Assembly: GCF_900103285.1 (NCBI RefSeq)
Contig: NZ_FNGS01000008.1
Span: 1-53,748 of the forward strand
Source of the DNA: Siphonobacter aquaeclarae
GTDB taxonomy: Bacteria; Bacteroidota; Bacteroidia; Cytophagales; Spirosomataceae
DNA: 53,748 nt
Direction: 5' to 3'
Notes under the pieces: model-generated
Told to the model about the DNA's origin: nothing
Database searches by the model: none
The model's input: only the letters and a program-made list of their open reading frames with translations
Position numbers and translations under genes: made by a program
In this document: positions 8,202 to 15,727 of the stretch, in pieces
Numbering within the stretch: the stretch's first letter is position 1
Layout: each line of letters starts with the position of its first letter

Positions 8202-9584
8202 TTACCGGACCTGCTTCAGGAATTCCTGCAGATCGCCCGCGGCAGCTGCCTTGAGAAGAAAGGCCCGCCAGAGGTTATTGACTGCGAGGGCCTGATCGAC
8301 CTCCGCGCGGTTCAGCAACGTAGCCGTCTGCGTCAGGGTCAGGATGTTGTCAAGGCCGGATTCGTACCGCGCCCGGGACTGGTTATAGGCCTGCCGGGCG
8401 GCGTCGAGCTGCAACGGAGATTGCCGGACGGTAGCTTGTGCGAGTTCGAGCTGCAAGGCCGCATTCTGCCCGTTGGCTTCCAGCGTGAGTACCTGCTGGT
8501 TGTAAGCCTGGCGGGAGACATTGGCGCGTTCTTTCTGGGACGACAGGGCGTATCGGGTGCGGAAAAGTTCGGTCGGCCGCCATAGCGCCGTTACCCCGAC
8601 GATGTAGTTATAGGCCCGGAAGGGTAGTCCGGAGCCGAGAGACGGGTTTATGTCGAATTTCCCGTCCGTTCCGGCTTGTTCCGAAATACCCGATCCCCGG
8701 CCTTCCAGCGATCCGATCAGTGAAACCGACGGCAGCGCAGACGCTTTCAGCGTCGCCCGGGATGCCTCCGCTAGTTCCAGCTGCTTGTGGTACGAGCGGA
8801 GCAGCGGGTGGATTGTCAGCGCCTGGTTCGGGGCCGGAGCCGCTTCGGGAAGCCGGTCGTAGAAATGCATGGAATCAATCCGGGCAGAAGGGTCAGGCTT
8901 TCCGATCAGTTCCGTCAGACGCAGGGTAAGCTGCTGGGCGTTTTTCTGGCTTTCCAGGAGCAATAACCTGGCCCGGGCTACTTCCGCATTGGAAACGGAG
9001 CTGTCGATTCCCGGACGAAGACCGCCGGCAGTACCGGCCCGGATGATGGTCTGAAGGGCTTCGGCCCGCTGGAGATTGGCCTGCTGAAGCTCGACAGACT
9101 TCCGGGCGTTGAGCGCCAGCAGAAAAGCGTCGCATACCCGGACCTGATGGGTAAATAATTCCACATCATAATCAACCTGGGATTGCTCAATGGCCAGCCT
9201 TGCCTGGTTTTTCCGGGCCTGACGGCGACCGAATGTCACAGCTTCCCAATCGATTACAACCGACCCGAAGCTCGTCCATGCCGCCTGACTGTTGAACCCG
9301 TCGGTACGAACCCCGGCGATAGGCAGGGCCAGCCCGCCGTTTGAAACGTACGCGCCCCGTACCTGATTGGAAGTGGCATTCAGTGCCTGAGCCTGTACGC
9401 CCGCCTGCGGCAGAAACGACATCCGCAGCGCCTGCGCATCAGATTCGGCGGCGCGGATAGCCGAAAGCTTACCCCGCAGCGAGGGATAATTGTTCCGGGC
9501 GTTTTCGAGGGCATCGTCCAGCGACAATCCCTGGGCAACAACCCCGGCCGGAATCAGAACAAGTAAAAACAAAAGGACTTTCAT
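8202..9584 (-). CDS. TolC-family outer-membrane efflux channel
   Basis: This gene encodes a 460-residue TolC/OEP-family protein that should provide the outer-membrane duct for the pump and adaptor encoded downstream. A longer frame starts at 9620, but the ATG at 9584 begins a clean signal peptide (M-K-V-L-L-F-L-L-V-L-I-P-A-G-V-V-A-Q), so that start is preferred. Two OEP repeats are visible. Each has a long helical stretch with periodic Ala/Gln/Leu and an L-T-Q-T-A-type turn (for example Y-E-S-G-L-D-N-I-L-T-L near the end). It is the first structural gene after the sensor kinase, which it follows by 64 nt. Confidence 0.92.
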   Translation of the reverse strand: MKVLLFLLVLIPAGVVAQGLSLDDALENARNNYPSLRGKLSAIRAAESDAQALRMSFLPQAGVQAQALNATSNQVRGAYVSNGGLALPIAGVRTDGFNSQAAWTSFGSVVIDWEAVTFGRRQARKNQARLAIEQSQVDYDVELFTHQVRVCDAFLLALNARKSVELQQANLQRAEALQTIIRAGTAGGLRPGIDSSVSNAEVARARLLLLESQKNAQQLTLRLTELIGKPDPSARIDSMHFYDRLPEAAPAPNQALTIHPLLRSYHKQLELAEASRATLKASALPSVSLIGSLEGRGSGISEQAGTDGKFDINPSLGSGLPFRAYNYIVGVTALWRPTELFRTRYALSSQKERANVSRQAYNQQVLTLEANGQNAALQLELAQATVRQSPLQLDAARQAYNQSRARYESGLDNILTLTQTATLLNRAEVDQALAVNNLWRAFLLKAAAAGDLQEFLKQVR

Positions 9585-9648
9585 GGGTGCTTTATCCGTG
9601 GACCGGACAAAGCAACACAAGCCGGATTAGAGCGAAATTAGAGAGGAA

Positions 9649-11043
9649 TTAGATCGCATTAGAAGGCGGCAGCAGCGGAAGGGAAAGAACAGCCTCGGTA
9701 CCTCCGCCCACCCGCGCCCGGAGCGTAAAATGGCCTTTGTGCAACTGAACAATACGGTGCGTCAGCGTCAGGCCGATACCAAACCCGCTGATAGTACCGG
9801 CATTGGAACCCCGGACGAGCGGCAGGAGTACCTGCTCTTCCTCACCCGGTTTCAGGCCGATGCCCCGGTCTTTGACCACTACGGTGACCCTTTCAGGAGA
9901 TTCCAGGTCGGCGGCCAGGTCTATCGCCTGCCCGCCGGAGTACTTGGCGGCGTTATCGAGCAGGTTGGCGAGGGCGATTTTGAGGAGAGACGCGTTTCCG
10001 TCTACCAGCAGCGCATTGCCATTCCGCGTTAGTTCATCCCCGAAAGAAACCGACAATACCTGCCCGGGGCGTTGTTCGCCAAAGGTATCGGCGGCGTCGA
10101 GGAGTACTTCGGTGAGGTCGAGCGGGTGGAGGCCGGCCGTAACGCCATCAATCTGCGCGAGCTGCAAAAGCCCGTTGGAAAGGCCGGTAAGCCGGTCTAG
10201 TTCCCGGATCGCCTGGGACATACCTTTCCGGAGACCGGCCGCGTCGGAATCATATGTCAGGGAGGTTTCGAGCCAGCCTTTGATCGTCGTCAGCGGCGTC
10301 CGGAGTTCGTGCGAAGCCTGGGAAATAAACGACCGCTGGTTTTCAATCAGCTTTTCCTGACGGACAAGCAGGTCGTTGAACGCCGCTGCTAATACGCCCA
10401 CTTCATCCCCGGGGTTATCCGGGCGAAGCCGGAACGGCGCGGGACCTGCCGGTGATGTTTGCAGCTGGTCAATGAGGTGATGCAGGGGCTTGAGCGCCTG
10501 TTTCGAGAAGAAATACCCGAGCAGCCCGACAAACGTGAGCGCAACGGCATTGCCGATCAACAGCAGGTCGCGGAGGTTTTTCTGACGGATGTACCCTTCC
10601 TGGTCATAGGCCGTGACGACGACGAGGTATTCTTTTCCGTCGGGCGACGGCGCCGGACCGGGATAGGTCAGCGCCATGCCTTCCTTGGGATAGTCGTGCC
10701 GCGGCGATGGATAGGAAAAAGGCAGAAAGCGCTTCTTTCGGACGGTTTCCCGGAAGCGGGTATCCGGCGCGAAATCCGCTCCCGTTACGGTTTCGAGCAG
10801 CAGGCTGTCAGCCGGAGTATATAACAGAATTGCCTGCTCGGCCATGGAGGTAGTTACTTTACCGACTACTTCTCCTTTCGTCGTCAGCAGTTGCTCCGTC
10901 ACCCGGGCCTTCCGTTCCAGCCAGCCTTCCATCGCACGCTGGCGGAGCGCCGCGTAGGTGAAGTAGACATACACCGAAAACACCAGCAGACTACCTGCCA
11001 GCAGGGAAGAAAACCAAAGGATGATTTTGTGTTTGATCTGCAT
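9649..11043 (-). CDS. Two-component sensor histidine kinase
   Basis: The 464-residue membrane kinase has TM1 at about 8-30, a periplasmic sensor of about 125 residues and TM2 at about 159-179. A HAMP-like linker follows, then HisKA with the phospho-acceptor His245 in S-H-E-L-R-T-P-L-T. The HATPase domain shows N-L-L-D-N-A-A-K-Y (N box), D-R-G-I-G-L (G1) and G-F-G-I-G-L (G2). Its ATG overlaps the stop of the response regulator by 1 nt (TAATG). The kinase and regulator precede the efflux genes on the same strand, so they most likely sense a pump substrate or envelope stress. The ligand cannot be told from the sequence. Confidence 0.95.
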   Translation of the reverse strand: MQIKHKIILWFSSLLAGSLLVFSVYVYFTYAALRQRAMEGWLERKARVTEQLLTTKGEVVGKVTTSMAEQAILLYTPADSLLLETVTGADFAPDTRFRETVRKKRFLPFSYPSPRHDYPKEGMALTYPGPAPSPDGKEYLVVVTAYDQEGYIRQKNLRDLLLIGNAVALTFVGLLGYFFSKQALKPLHHLIDQLQTSPAGPAPFRLRPDNPGDEVGVLAAAFNDLLVRQEKLIENQRSFISQASHELRTPLTTIKGWLETSLTYDSDAAGLRKGMSQAIRELDRLTGLSNGLLQLAQIDGVTAGLHPLDLTEVLLDAADTFGEQRPGQVLSVSFGDELTRNGNALLVDGNASLLKIALANLLDNAAKYSGGQAIDLAADLESPERVTVVVKDRGIGLKPGEEEQVLLPLVRGSNAGTISGFGIGLTLTHRIVQLHKGHFTLRARVGGGTEAVLSLPLLPPSNAI

Positions 11044-11714
11044 TACGGCGCCCGTAAAACGTATCCCATTCCGATGACGGTATGCAGCAGTTTGGCTTCA
11101 AACTGCTTGTCAATCTTCTTTCGCAGGTAATTGATATAGACGTCAATAACGTTGGTATTCGTATCAAAATGCAGATTCCAGACCTTTTCGGCGATATCCA
11201 CGCGGCTGACGATACGCCCCTGGTTGATCATCAGGTATTCCAGCAGGGAGTACTCCCGGGCGGTGAGGTCGAGGTGCTGCCCGGCGCGGGTGGCAGTACG
11301 GGCTTCGGTATCCAGCTCCAGATCGGCGACTTTCAGGATTTTTCCGATGAATGCGAGCGGCCGCCGGGCCAGCGCCCTGATCCGCAGGATAAGCTCCCGG
11401 AAAGCAAAGGGTTTGACGAGGTAGTCGTCGGCGCCGGCTTCAAAACCGCTTTCCTTGTCGTTGAGGCTATCCAATGCGGTAAGCATCAGAACCGGCTGCC
11501 GGGGCGTCTGCTGCTTGATATGCCGGCATAGTTCGAACCCGTTGATATGCGGAAGATTAATGTCGAGAATGATGACGTCATACGGATCCCGGTCGGCCAG
11601 GTGTTTACCCATCAGGCCGTCGTACGCCACTTCGATTTCATAGCCTTCGCTCTCGATACCCTTCCGGATAAAGGAGGCGAGGCTGAGTTCGTCTTCGACA
11701 AGCAGAATCTTCAT
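11043..11714 (-). CDS. OmpR/PhoB-family response regulator
   Basis: This DNA-binding regulator is partner to the adjacent kinase. The receiver domain (1-115) has the acidic pocket E-D-E (7-9), phospho-acceptor Asp51 (I-I-L-D-I) and the conserved Lys in L-V-K-P-F. The C-terminal winged helix (about 130-223) includes the typical R-E-Y-S-L-L-E-Y-L and V-I-D-V-Y-I-N-Y-L-R-K-K-I-D segments of OmpR proteins. A frame opens at 11726, but the ATG at 11714 gives the standard M-K-I-L-L-V-E-D-E start. A perfect -7 box lies 9 nt upstream of that ATG, so the 5' leader is very short. It probably activates the downstream efflux genes and itself. Confidence 0.95.
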   Translation of the reverse strand: MKILLVEDELSLASFIRKGIESEGYEIEVAYDGLMGKHLADRDPYDVIILDINLPHINGFELCRHIKQQTPRQPVLMLTALDSLNDKESGFEAGADDYLVKPFAFRELILRIRALARRPLAFIGKILKVADLELDTEARTATRAGQHLDLTAREYSLLEYLMINQGRIVSRVDIAEKVWNLHFDTNTNVIDVYINYLRKKIDKQFEAKLLHTVIGMGYVLRAP

Positions 11715-11723
11715 AGTTCCCGC

Positions 11724-11731
11724 CAAAAGTA
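11724..11731 (-). promoter_or_regulatory. Predicted promoter (-7 box) of the regulator/kinase/efflux operon
   Basis: On the minus strand this reads TACTTTTG, an exact match to TAnnTTTG, 9 nt before the response regulator ATG. No good -33 TTTG is seen at 19-21 nt, which would suit an activator-dependent promoter. The predicted start site leaves only about 5 nt of leader. Confidence 0.5.
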
Positions 11732-11770
11732 GGGTGTTTTGAAAACAAGCGGAATGAATGCCAAAAAGAG

Positions 11771-11802
11771 TTGCCGTTTTTTCAGGGGGTATCCTACCTT
11801 TG
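11771..11802 (+). promoter_or_regulatory. Predicted promoter of hisE
   Basis: TTG at 11771-11773 and TACCTTTG at 11795-11802 are separated by 21 nt and fit the Bacteroidota -33/-7 pattern. The predicted start site near 11806 gives a leader of about 40 nt. This indicates that hisE is transcribed independently of hisHAFI. Confidence 0.6.
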
Positions 11803-11808
11803 CAGGAT

Positions 11809-11830
11809 ATTTTCCGGAAAGACGGAAAAT
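11809..11830 (+). promoter_or_regulatory. Hairpin in the hisE 5' leader
   Basis: A perfect 8-bp stem (ATTTTCCG with CGGAAAAT, loop GAAAGA) sits a few bases after the predicted start site and 5 nt before a GAAGGA ribosome-binding sequence. It may stabilise the mRNA 5' end or modulate initiation. No T-run follows, so it is not a terminator. Confidence 0.45.
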
Positions 11831-11845
11831 CAACGAAGGATCAGT

Positions 11846-12139
11846 ATGCCCGTCGAATTTCTCAATCACCTGAAAGCGGTTATCCGCGAGCGGAAAAACG
11901 CTTCTCCCGAAAGTTCCTACACAGCCAAACTCTTTTCACGCGGTACGCATAAAATTGCCCAGAAAGTAGGGGAAGAGGCCGTTGAACTCGTGATTGAAGC
12001 CCTGTCTGACAACGACGAGCTCTTCAAGAACGAAGCAGCCGACCTGCTTTTCCACTACCTGCTTCTCCTCGAAAACCGCGGAATCGACCTCGACGAAATC
12101 ATCGCCGTCCTCGAAGAACGCCACAGCGGGAAGAAATAA
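11846..12139 (+). CDS. hisE: Phosphoribosyl-ATP pyrophosphohydrolase HisE (monofunctional)
   Basis: HisE removes pyrophosphate from PR-ATP in step two of histidine synthesis. The 97-residue all-helical protein has the MazG-like metal-binding helices K-V-G-E-E-A-V-E and N-E-A-A-D-L-L-F-H that define the family. A longer in-frame start at 11771 exists but would begin at the promoter; ATG 11846 has a good GAAGGA 5 nt upstream and gives a normal N-terminus. In many Bacteroidota this is the C-terminal half of HisIE. Here it stands alone, separated from hisI by the 8-kb efflux/regulator block on the opposite strand. Confidence 0.95.
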   Translation: MPVEFLNHLKAVIRERKNASPESSYTAKLFSRGTHKIAQKVGEEAVELVIEALSDNDELFKNEAADLLFHYLLLLENRGIDLDEIIAVLEERHSGKK

Positions 12140-12214
12140 CCGCCGATCAGGCCGTACCATTGGCTTTTGGTATGAATTTTTCCATCTTTCGGAGAAACAT
12201 CAAATCTTCCTCCT

Positions 12215-12553
12215 ATGGGTCTGATCGTACGCCTGCTCATCAACGCGGTAGTGATTTACCTCGTCGCCAATTTTCTGCCGGGTGTGACGGTGGCCGGTTT
12301 TGGTACTGCCATTATCGTTGCCATCGTACTGGCTTTGCTGAATACATTCGTCAAGCCGATTCTGGAGATTCTGAGCCTGCCGATTACCGTTCTCACGCTG
12401 GGCCTTTTTCTCCTGGTGATCAACGTATTGATCATCAAACTGGCCGCGTACCTCGTCGACGGGTTCGCCGTCAGAGACTGGCTCGTGGCGCTGATCTTCG
12501 GGTTTATTGTCTCGCTGGTCTCGAGTATCCTCGGCGCGGGAGCCCGGGATTAA
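12215..12553 (+). CDS. Small 4-TM membrane protein, phage holin family IV-like (YvlD-type)
   Basis: This 112-residue, very hydrophobic protein has four predicted membrane helices (about 4-20, 25-45, 53-78, 86-108). It matches the general form of the mycobacterial phage holin superfamily IV, such as Bacillus YvlD: short, with a conserved N-T-F-V-K-P-I-L loop and P-I-T-V-L-T-L-G-L-F between helices. The holin label is historical and no lytic role is implied; the function is unknown. It stands alone between hisE (75 nt upstream) and a strong terminator, convergent to the pbpC operon. Confidence 0.85.
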   Translation: MGLIVRLLINAVVIYLVANFLPGVTVAGFGTAIIVAIVLALLNTFVKPILEILSLPITVLTLGLFLLVINVLIIKLAAYLVDGFAVRDWLVALIFGFIVSLVSSILGAGARD

Positions 12554-12562
12554 TCGTCTGAT

Positions 12563-12609
12563 AAAAAGAAAGCGGGGTTGCCTTCTGGAGGCGGCCCCGC
12601 TTTCTTTTT
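12563..12609 (+). terminator. Strong intrinsic terminator (bidirectional)
   Basis: A 20-bp stem (12563-12582 with 12590-12609, two G-T wobbles, 7-nt loop) starts with AAAAA and ends with TTTTT, so it can work in both directions. It begins 10 nt after the stop of the holin-like gene. Confidence 0.9.
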
Positions 12610-12612
12610 GCC

Positions 12613-12679
12613 TTCTGTGTATGCTGTGCTTTCTGTGAGAGACTTATTTTTTCTCACAGAAAGCACAGCATACACAGAA
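12613..12679. repeat. Perfect 28-bp inverted repeat with 11-nt loop
   Basis: The arms 12613-12640 and 12652-12679 are exact reverse complements. Each arm is made of CTGTG-containing units (CTGTGTATGCTGTG core). It directly abuts the terminator at 12563-12609 and ends 5 nt before the pbpC stop. Short CTGTG-type palindromes are common intergenic repeats in many environmental bacteria; this one could also help end pbpC transcription. Confidence 0.85.
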
Positions 12680-12684
12680 AAAAG

Positions 12685-15006
12685 TCATTCATAAATGACC
12701 GTCACATAACTATCTGTGTGCCGGCCTTTGTCGTCCGCGCAGGATATTTTGACCTTTCCTGCGGGCGGCAGGCAGAAGACCGGCTCGCCCGGCGCGGCGG
12801 CCTGTAGCAGCTTGTCGTTGAGGTACCAGTACACTTTCGCCACGTCGTTACCGGCCTGGCAGCTCAGACTCAGCCGGTTTTGCTCCCGGCGGTTGAGGCG
12901 ATAGGTCGATCCGTCGACCGGATAGCTGATCAGCAGCGAGCGCGTATTGCCAAAAACGCGGGTGCAGGCCGGATTATGCGGCGGAATCTTTTCGTACGAA
13001 ATATGCCGGTTTTCGAACCAGCTGATCAGCTCGGGCGGATCGTTGGGCGCCCATTCTTCCCGCACCGACCCGTCGGCCGGCATGCAGTAGGTACAATAGG
13101 TAAACCGCTTTTTCAGGTCGAGCCATACCCGCTTGCGGTGCTGGCAGGGCAGCGTAGAGGAGATACCCGTAAGCTGGTAATCCTCAATACGATGTGTGCA
13201 AAATTCAGAAGGTACCTGCCCGCTTTCGGCGCATACCAGCCGCTTTGACAGGCCGTCGGGCTGCTGGTACCAGTTGGCCGGCGCGTTGTAGTCGATGGTA
13301 TTGAATACATCAAAGAGCAGCGGTGTGGCGATATTGGCGCCGTTGAGCTCCGGAACGCCTTCTCCCGAAAAATTACCGACCCATACGCCGACCGTATACC
13401 TGCCGTTGTAACCAATGCTCCAGGCGTCTTTTTTTCCGTAGGATGTACCCGTTTTCCATGCGATACGCGGCAGGTGATAGGTATAGGCATAATTGTTCGG
13501 AAGGTCCGGACGGGTAACCTGCGTCAGTATCTGGGTGATGAGGTAGGTCGCTTCGGGAGAGACCAGTTCGGCGACGGCATTACTCCGTTTGTCGCGCAGA
13601 AACTGAGGTTTTTCAAAGCGCCCTTCGTTCCCGAATGCAGCAAAAAGTGTCGTCAGTTCTTCCAGGGTAACGCCGCATCCTCCAAGGATCAATGACAGCC
13701 CGAGTCGTCCCGATTGCTTCTTTACTGTCTGAAATTCCGCCTTTTTTAGTTTTTCGACGAGGGCATTCGTCCCCATTTTGCTCAGTACCTGTACGGCGGG
13801 TACGTTAAGGGAGTTGGCAAGGGCAAACTCTACCGTCACTTTTCCGTGAAAAAGCTTGTCAAAATTCTCAGGTTCGAAGCCGGAAAAGTTGGTGGGCACA
13901 TCGTAAAGGACTGACTTGGGCGTCAGCATTCCCTTTTCAAAAGCAGTAGCGAAAAGCAAAGGTTTCAGGGTACTGCCGGGAGAGCGGATGGCGCGGATAC
14001 CGTCGACCTGCCCGCCGTCTGTCGAGTCGCTGAAATCAGCGGAGCCTACGTAGGCTTCGACGGTCATGGTCTGGTTGTTCAACACAAAAACCGCTGCGTT
14101 CCGGATGTTCTGAAAGCGGAGCCGGCCGGAGTAATTCCGCGTCAGTTGCTCGATGGCTGTCTGCCGGCTTCGTTGCAGGGTGGTTTTGAGAATGGGTACG
14201 CCGGGGTGCTCGCCACGCAGGCGAATCGCCAGGTGAGGAGCGGCTTTGGGTGCTTCGCGGCGACGGGCGGTGAGCGGTTCGTTGAGGGCGTCGTCAATCG
14301 TTTGACGGTCAAAAAGCCCGTCAAAACGCCGCAACCACCGGTTTCGCTCGGCGATGAGACGTTTGTTGACGCCGTCGGGGCGGAGGCTCGTCGGCCGGTT
14401 GGGAATAATCGTCAGCGCCGTTACTTCCGCCAGGCTTAGTAATTCCGGAGGTTTACCGAGGTACAGCAGCGAGGCCGATTTGATGCCTTCGATGTTGGAG
14501 CCGTACGGTACCAGGTTGACGTACAATTGCAGGATTTCGTCCTTGCTGTAATGCGCTTCGAGCTGAAAGGCACGGAAAAGTTCGATGAATTTGCTCGCGT
14601 ACGTGCGTGGTCGCGGCTCCAGCAGCCGTACCACCTGCATGGTAATGGTCGAGGCGCCGGACGTACGCCGACCGCTGGCCGTATTGTTAAAAAGTGCCCG
14701 TATTACCGCCGCCGGATTCACGCCGGGATGGTAATAAAACCACTTGTCTTCCTTGAAAATCAGGGTTTTGCGGAGGGTAGGGTTGATTTCATCGAGCTCG
14801 GTATAGAGCCGCCATTTGTCGTCCGCATTCAGAAAAGCATGCAGAACACTGCCGTCGGCGGCTTCCACCAGCGTCGAGTACCGCGGCGCCACCCGAAAGG
14901 GAAAAAGAAGATCAGTCAGAAAAAGCAGCAGCCCCAATCCGAGGAGCCCGGCGAGCCAACGGGTGTACCGTCCGGCGTGCCATCCGGCGAGCCACTTCTT
15001 TTTCAT
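12685..15006 (-). CDS. pbpC: Penicillin-binding protein 1C (bifunctional peptidoglycan synthase)
   Basis: PBP1C polymerises glycan strands and cross-links peptides at the inner membrane. The 773-residue product has one N-terminal membrane helix (about 16-37). The GT51 transglycosylase domain carries E-D-K-W-F-Y-Y-H-P-G and G-A-S-T-I-T-M-Q. The transpeptidase carries S-P-G-S-T-L-K (SxxK), S-L-N (SxN) and K-T-G-T-S. A BiPBP_C domain (about 690-773) completes it and separates 1C from 1A. The frame extends to a TTG at 15027, but the ATG at 15006, 4 nt after the RDD gene's stop, is preferred. The usual alpha-2-macroglobulin partner gene is not adjacent. Confidence 0.95.
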   Translation of the reverse strand: MKKKWLAGWHAGRYTRWLAGLLGLGLLLFLTDLLFPFRVAPRYSTLVEAADGSVLHAFLNADDKWRLYTELDEINPTLRKTLIFKEDKWFYYHPGVNPAAVIRALFNNTASGRRTSGASTITMQVVRLLEPRPRTYASKFIELFRAFQLEAHYSKDEILQLYVNLVPYGSNIEGIKSASLLYLGKPPELLSLAEVTALTIIPNRPTSLRPDGVNKRLIAERNRWLRRFDGLFDRQTIDDALNEPLTARRREAPKAAPHLAIRLRGEHPGVPILKTTLQRSRQTAIEQLTRNYSGRLRFQNIRNAAVFVLNNQTMTVEAYVGSADFSDSTDGGQVDGIRAIRSPGSTLKPLLFATAFEKGMLTPKSVLYDVPTNFSGFEPENFDKLFHGKVTVEFALANSLNVPAVQVLSKMGTNALVEKLKKAEFQTVKKQSGRLGLSLILGGCGVTLEELTTLFAAFGNEGRFEKPQFLRDKRSNAVAELVSPEATYLITQILTQVTRPDLPNNYAYTYHLPRIAWKTGTSYGKKDAWSIGYNGRYTVGVWVGNFSGEGVPELNGANIATPLLFDVFNTIDYNAPANWYQQPDGLSKRLVCAESGQVPSEFCTHRIEDYQLTGISSTLPCQHRKRVWLDLKKRFTYCTYCMPADGSVREEWAPNDPPELISWFENRHISYEKIPPHNPACTRVFGNTRSLLISYPVDGSTYRLNRREQNRLSLSCQAGNDVAKVYWYLNDKLLQAAAPGEPVFCLPPAGKVKISCADDKGRHTDSYVTVIYE

Positions 15007-15010
15007 GGTT

Positions 15011-15466
15011 TCAGACGTTATCGACAACGTACGTCCGCGCGGCGAGGTCGTGTACGCATTGGTGCAGGGGATTGAACAACCCGACCAGGTAAATCATGTA
15101 GAGATAGCCGCTGAGTTCTTTGACGAGGTTCCGGAGAAGGGAATCGCGCAGGGTCAGGTTTTCGCCGGTGACTTTTACCACGCGCAGCTTCATCACCCGT
15201 TTGCCAAGTGTCGCCTGCCGGGAGGAAGATTCCTGAAGAAACCGGTACAGAAAGCTTGCCGGCAGGGCTACCATCAGAAACCGGCTGTAGGTTTGGGCAA
15301 AGGCATCCGGGTTCGCATTCATGGCCTCCAGGTTGAGCTCCAGAATGGGAATACCCGCCAGGGAAGCAATCATAAAGGAAATCAGTCCGATCACTACGTT
15401 GTCAATCAAATTGGCGAGAAAGCGGTTACCCACGCTCGCCAATACCAGCTCGTCGTTCTTCTGCAT
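15011..15466 (-). CDS. RDD family membrane protein
   Basis: This 151-residue membrane protein has the RDD signature: R-F-L-A-N-L-I-D near the start (about 14-21) and a second part with L-G-K-R-V-M-K-L-R-V-V (about 88-98). Three hydrophobic stretches lie at about 22-42, 60-80 and 115-132. RDD proteins have been linked to ion or solute transport and to assembly roles, but this member's job is unknown. It is the first gene of a two-gene operon with pbpC, whose start codon is 4 nt past its stop, which hints at a cell-envelope role. Confidence 0.85.
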   Translation of the reverse strand: MQKNDELVLASVGNRFLANLIDNVVIGLISFMIASLAGIPILELNLEAMNANPDAFAQTYSRFLMVALPASFLYRFLQESSSRQATLGKRVMKLRVVKVTGENLTLRDSLLRNLVKELSGYLYMIYLVGLFNPLHQCVHDLAARTYVVDNV

Positions 15467-15485
15467 GGAAAAGGGTCTTAAACCG

Positions 15486-15493
15486 CAAAACTA
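15486..15493 (-). promoter_or_regulatory. Predicted promoter (-7 box) of the RDD-pbpC operon
   Basis: Minus-strand TAGTTTTG matches TAnnTTTG and lies 20 nt before the RDD ATG, leaving a leader of about 16 nt. No clear -33 element is seen. Confidence 0.45.
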
Positions 15494-15669
15494 ACCAGCA
15501 TCGGGCGTATTCCCCTCACCGTTGACATGAAGCAAGCGGCTGCCTGCCGGTGGTATGCGTCTTTCGTAAAAATAATCTAATCTTTTATAGGTATTGTTTT
15601 ATCTTTTTGTTCTATTTGTAAGCGAATAGTTAGTATGACAATTATTCACTTGCACTTCATCAATGATCG

Positions 15670-15710
15670 TTTCCGGCCCGGGGAGAACCGCTTTCTCCCC
15701 GGCCTGGAAA
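15670..15710 (+). promoter_or_regulatory. Long GC-rich hairpin in the hmgA leader
   Basis: A 17-bp stem with one bulged base on each side (15670-15687 with 15693-15710, 5-nt loop) lies 17 nt before the hmgA ATG. No T-run follows, so it is not a plain intrinsic terminator. It falls wholly inside a 26-codon ORF (15635-15715, ATG to TAA). Translation of that ORF would unfold it, so a translational or transcriptional attenuation role is conceivable but unproven. Confidence 0.5.
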
Positions 15711-15727
15711 CATAAACAGGGAAAGCG

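Noticed and set aside
12215-12553. Prophage remnant suggested by the holin-like gene
   Set aside because: This family is a common chromosomal membrane protein; no other phage gene is near.
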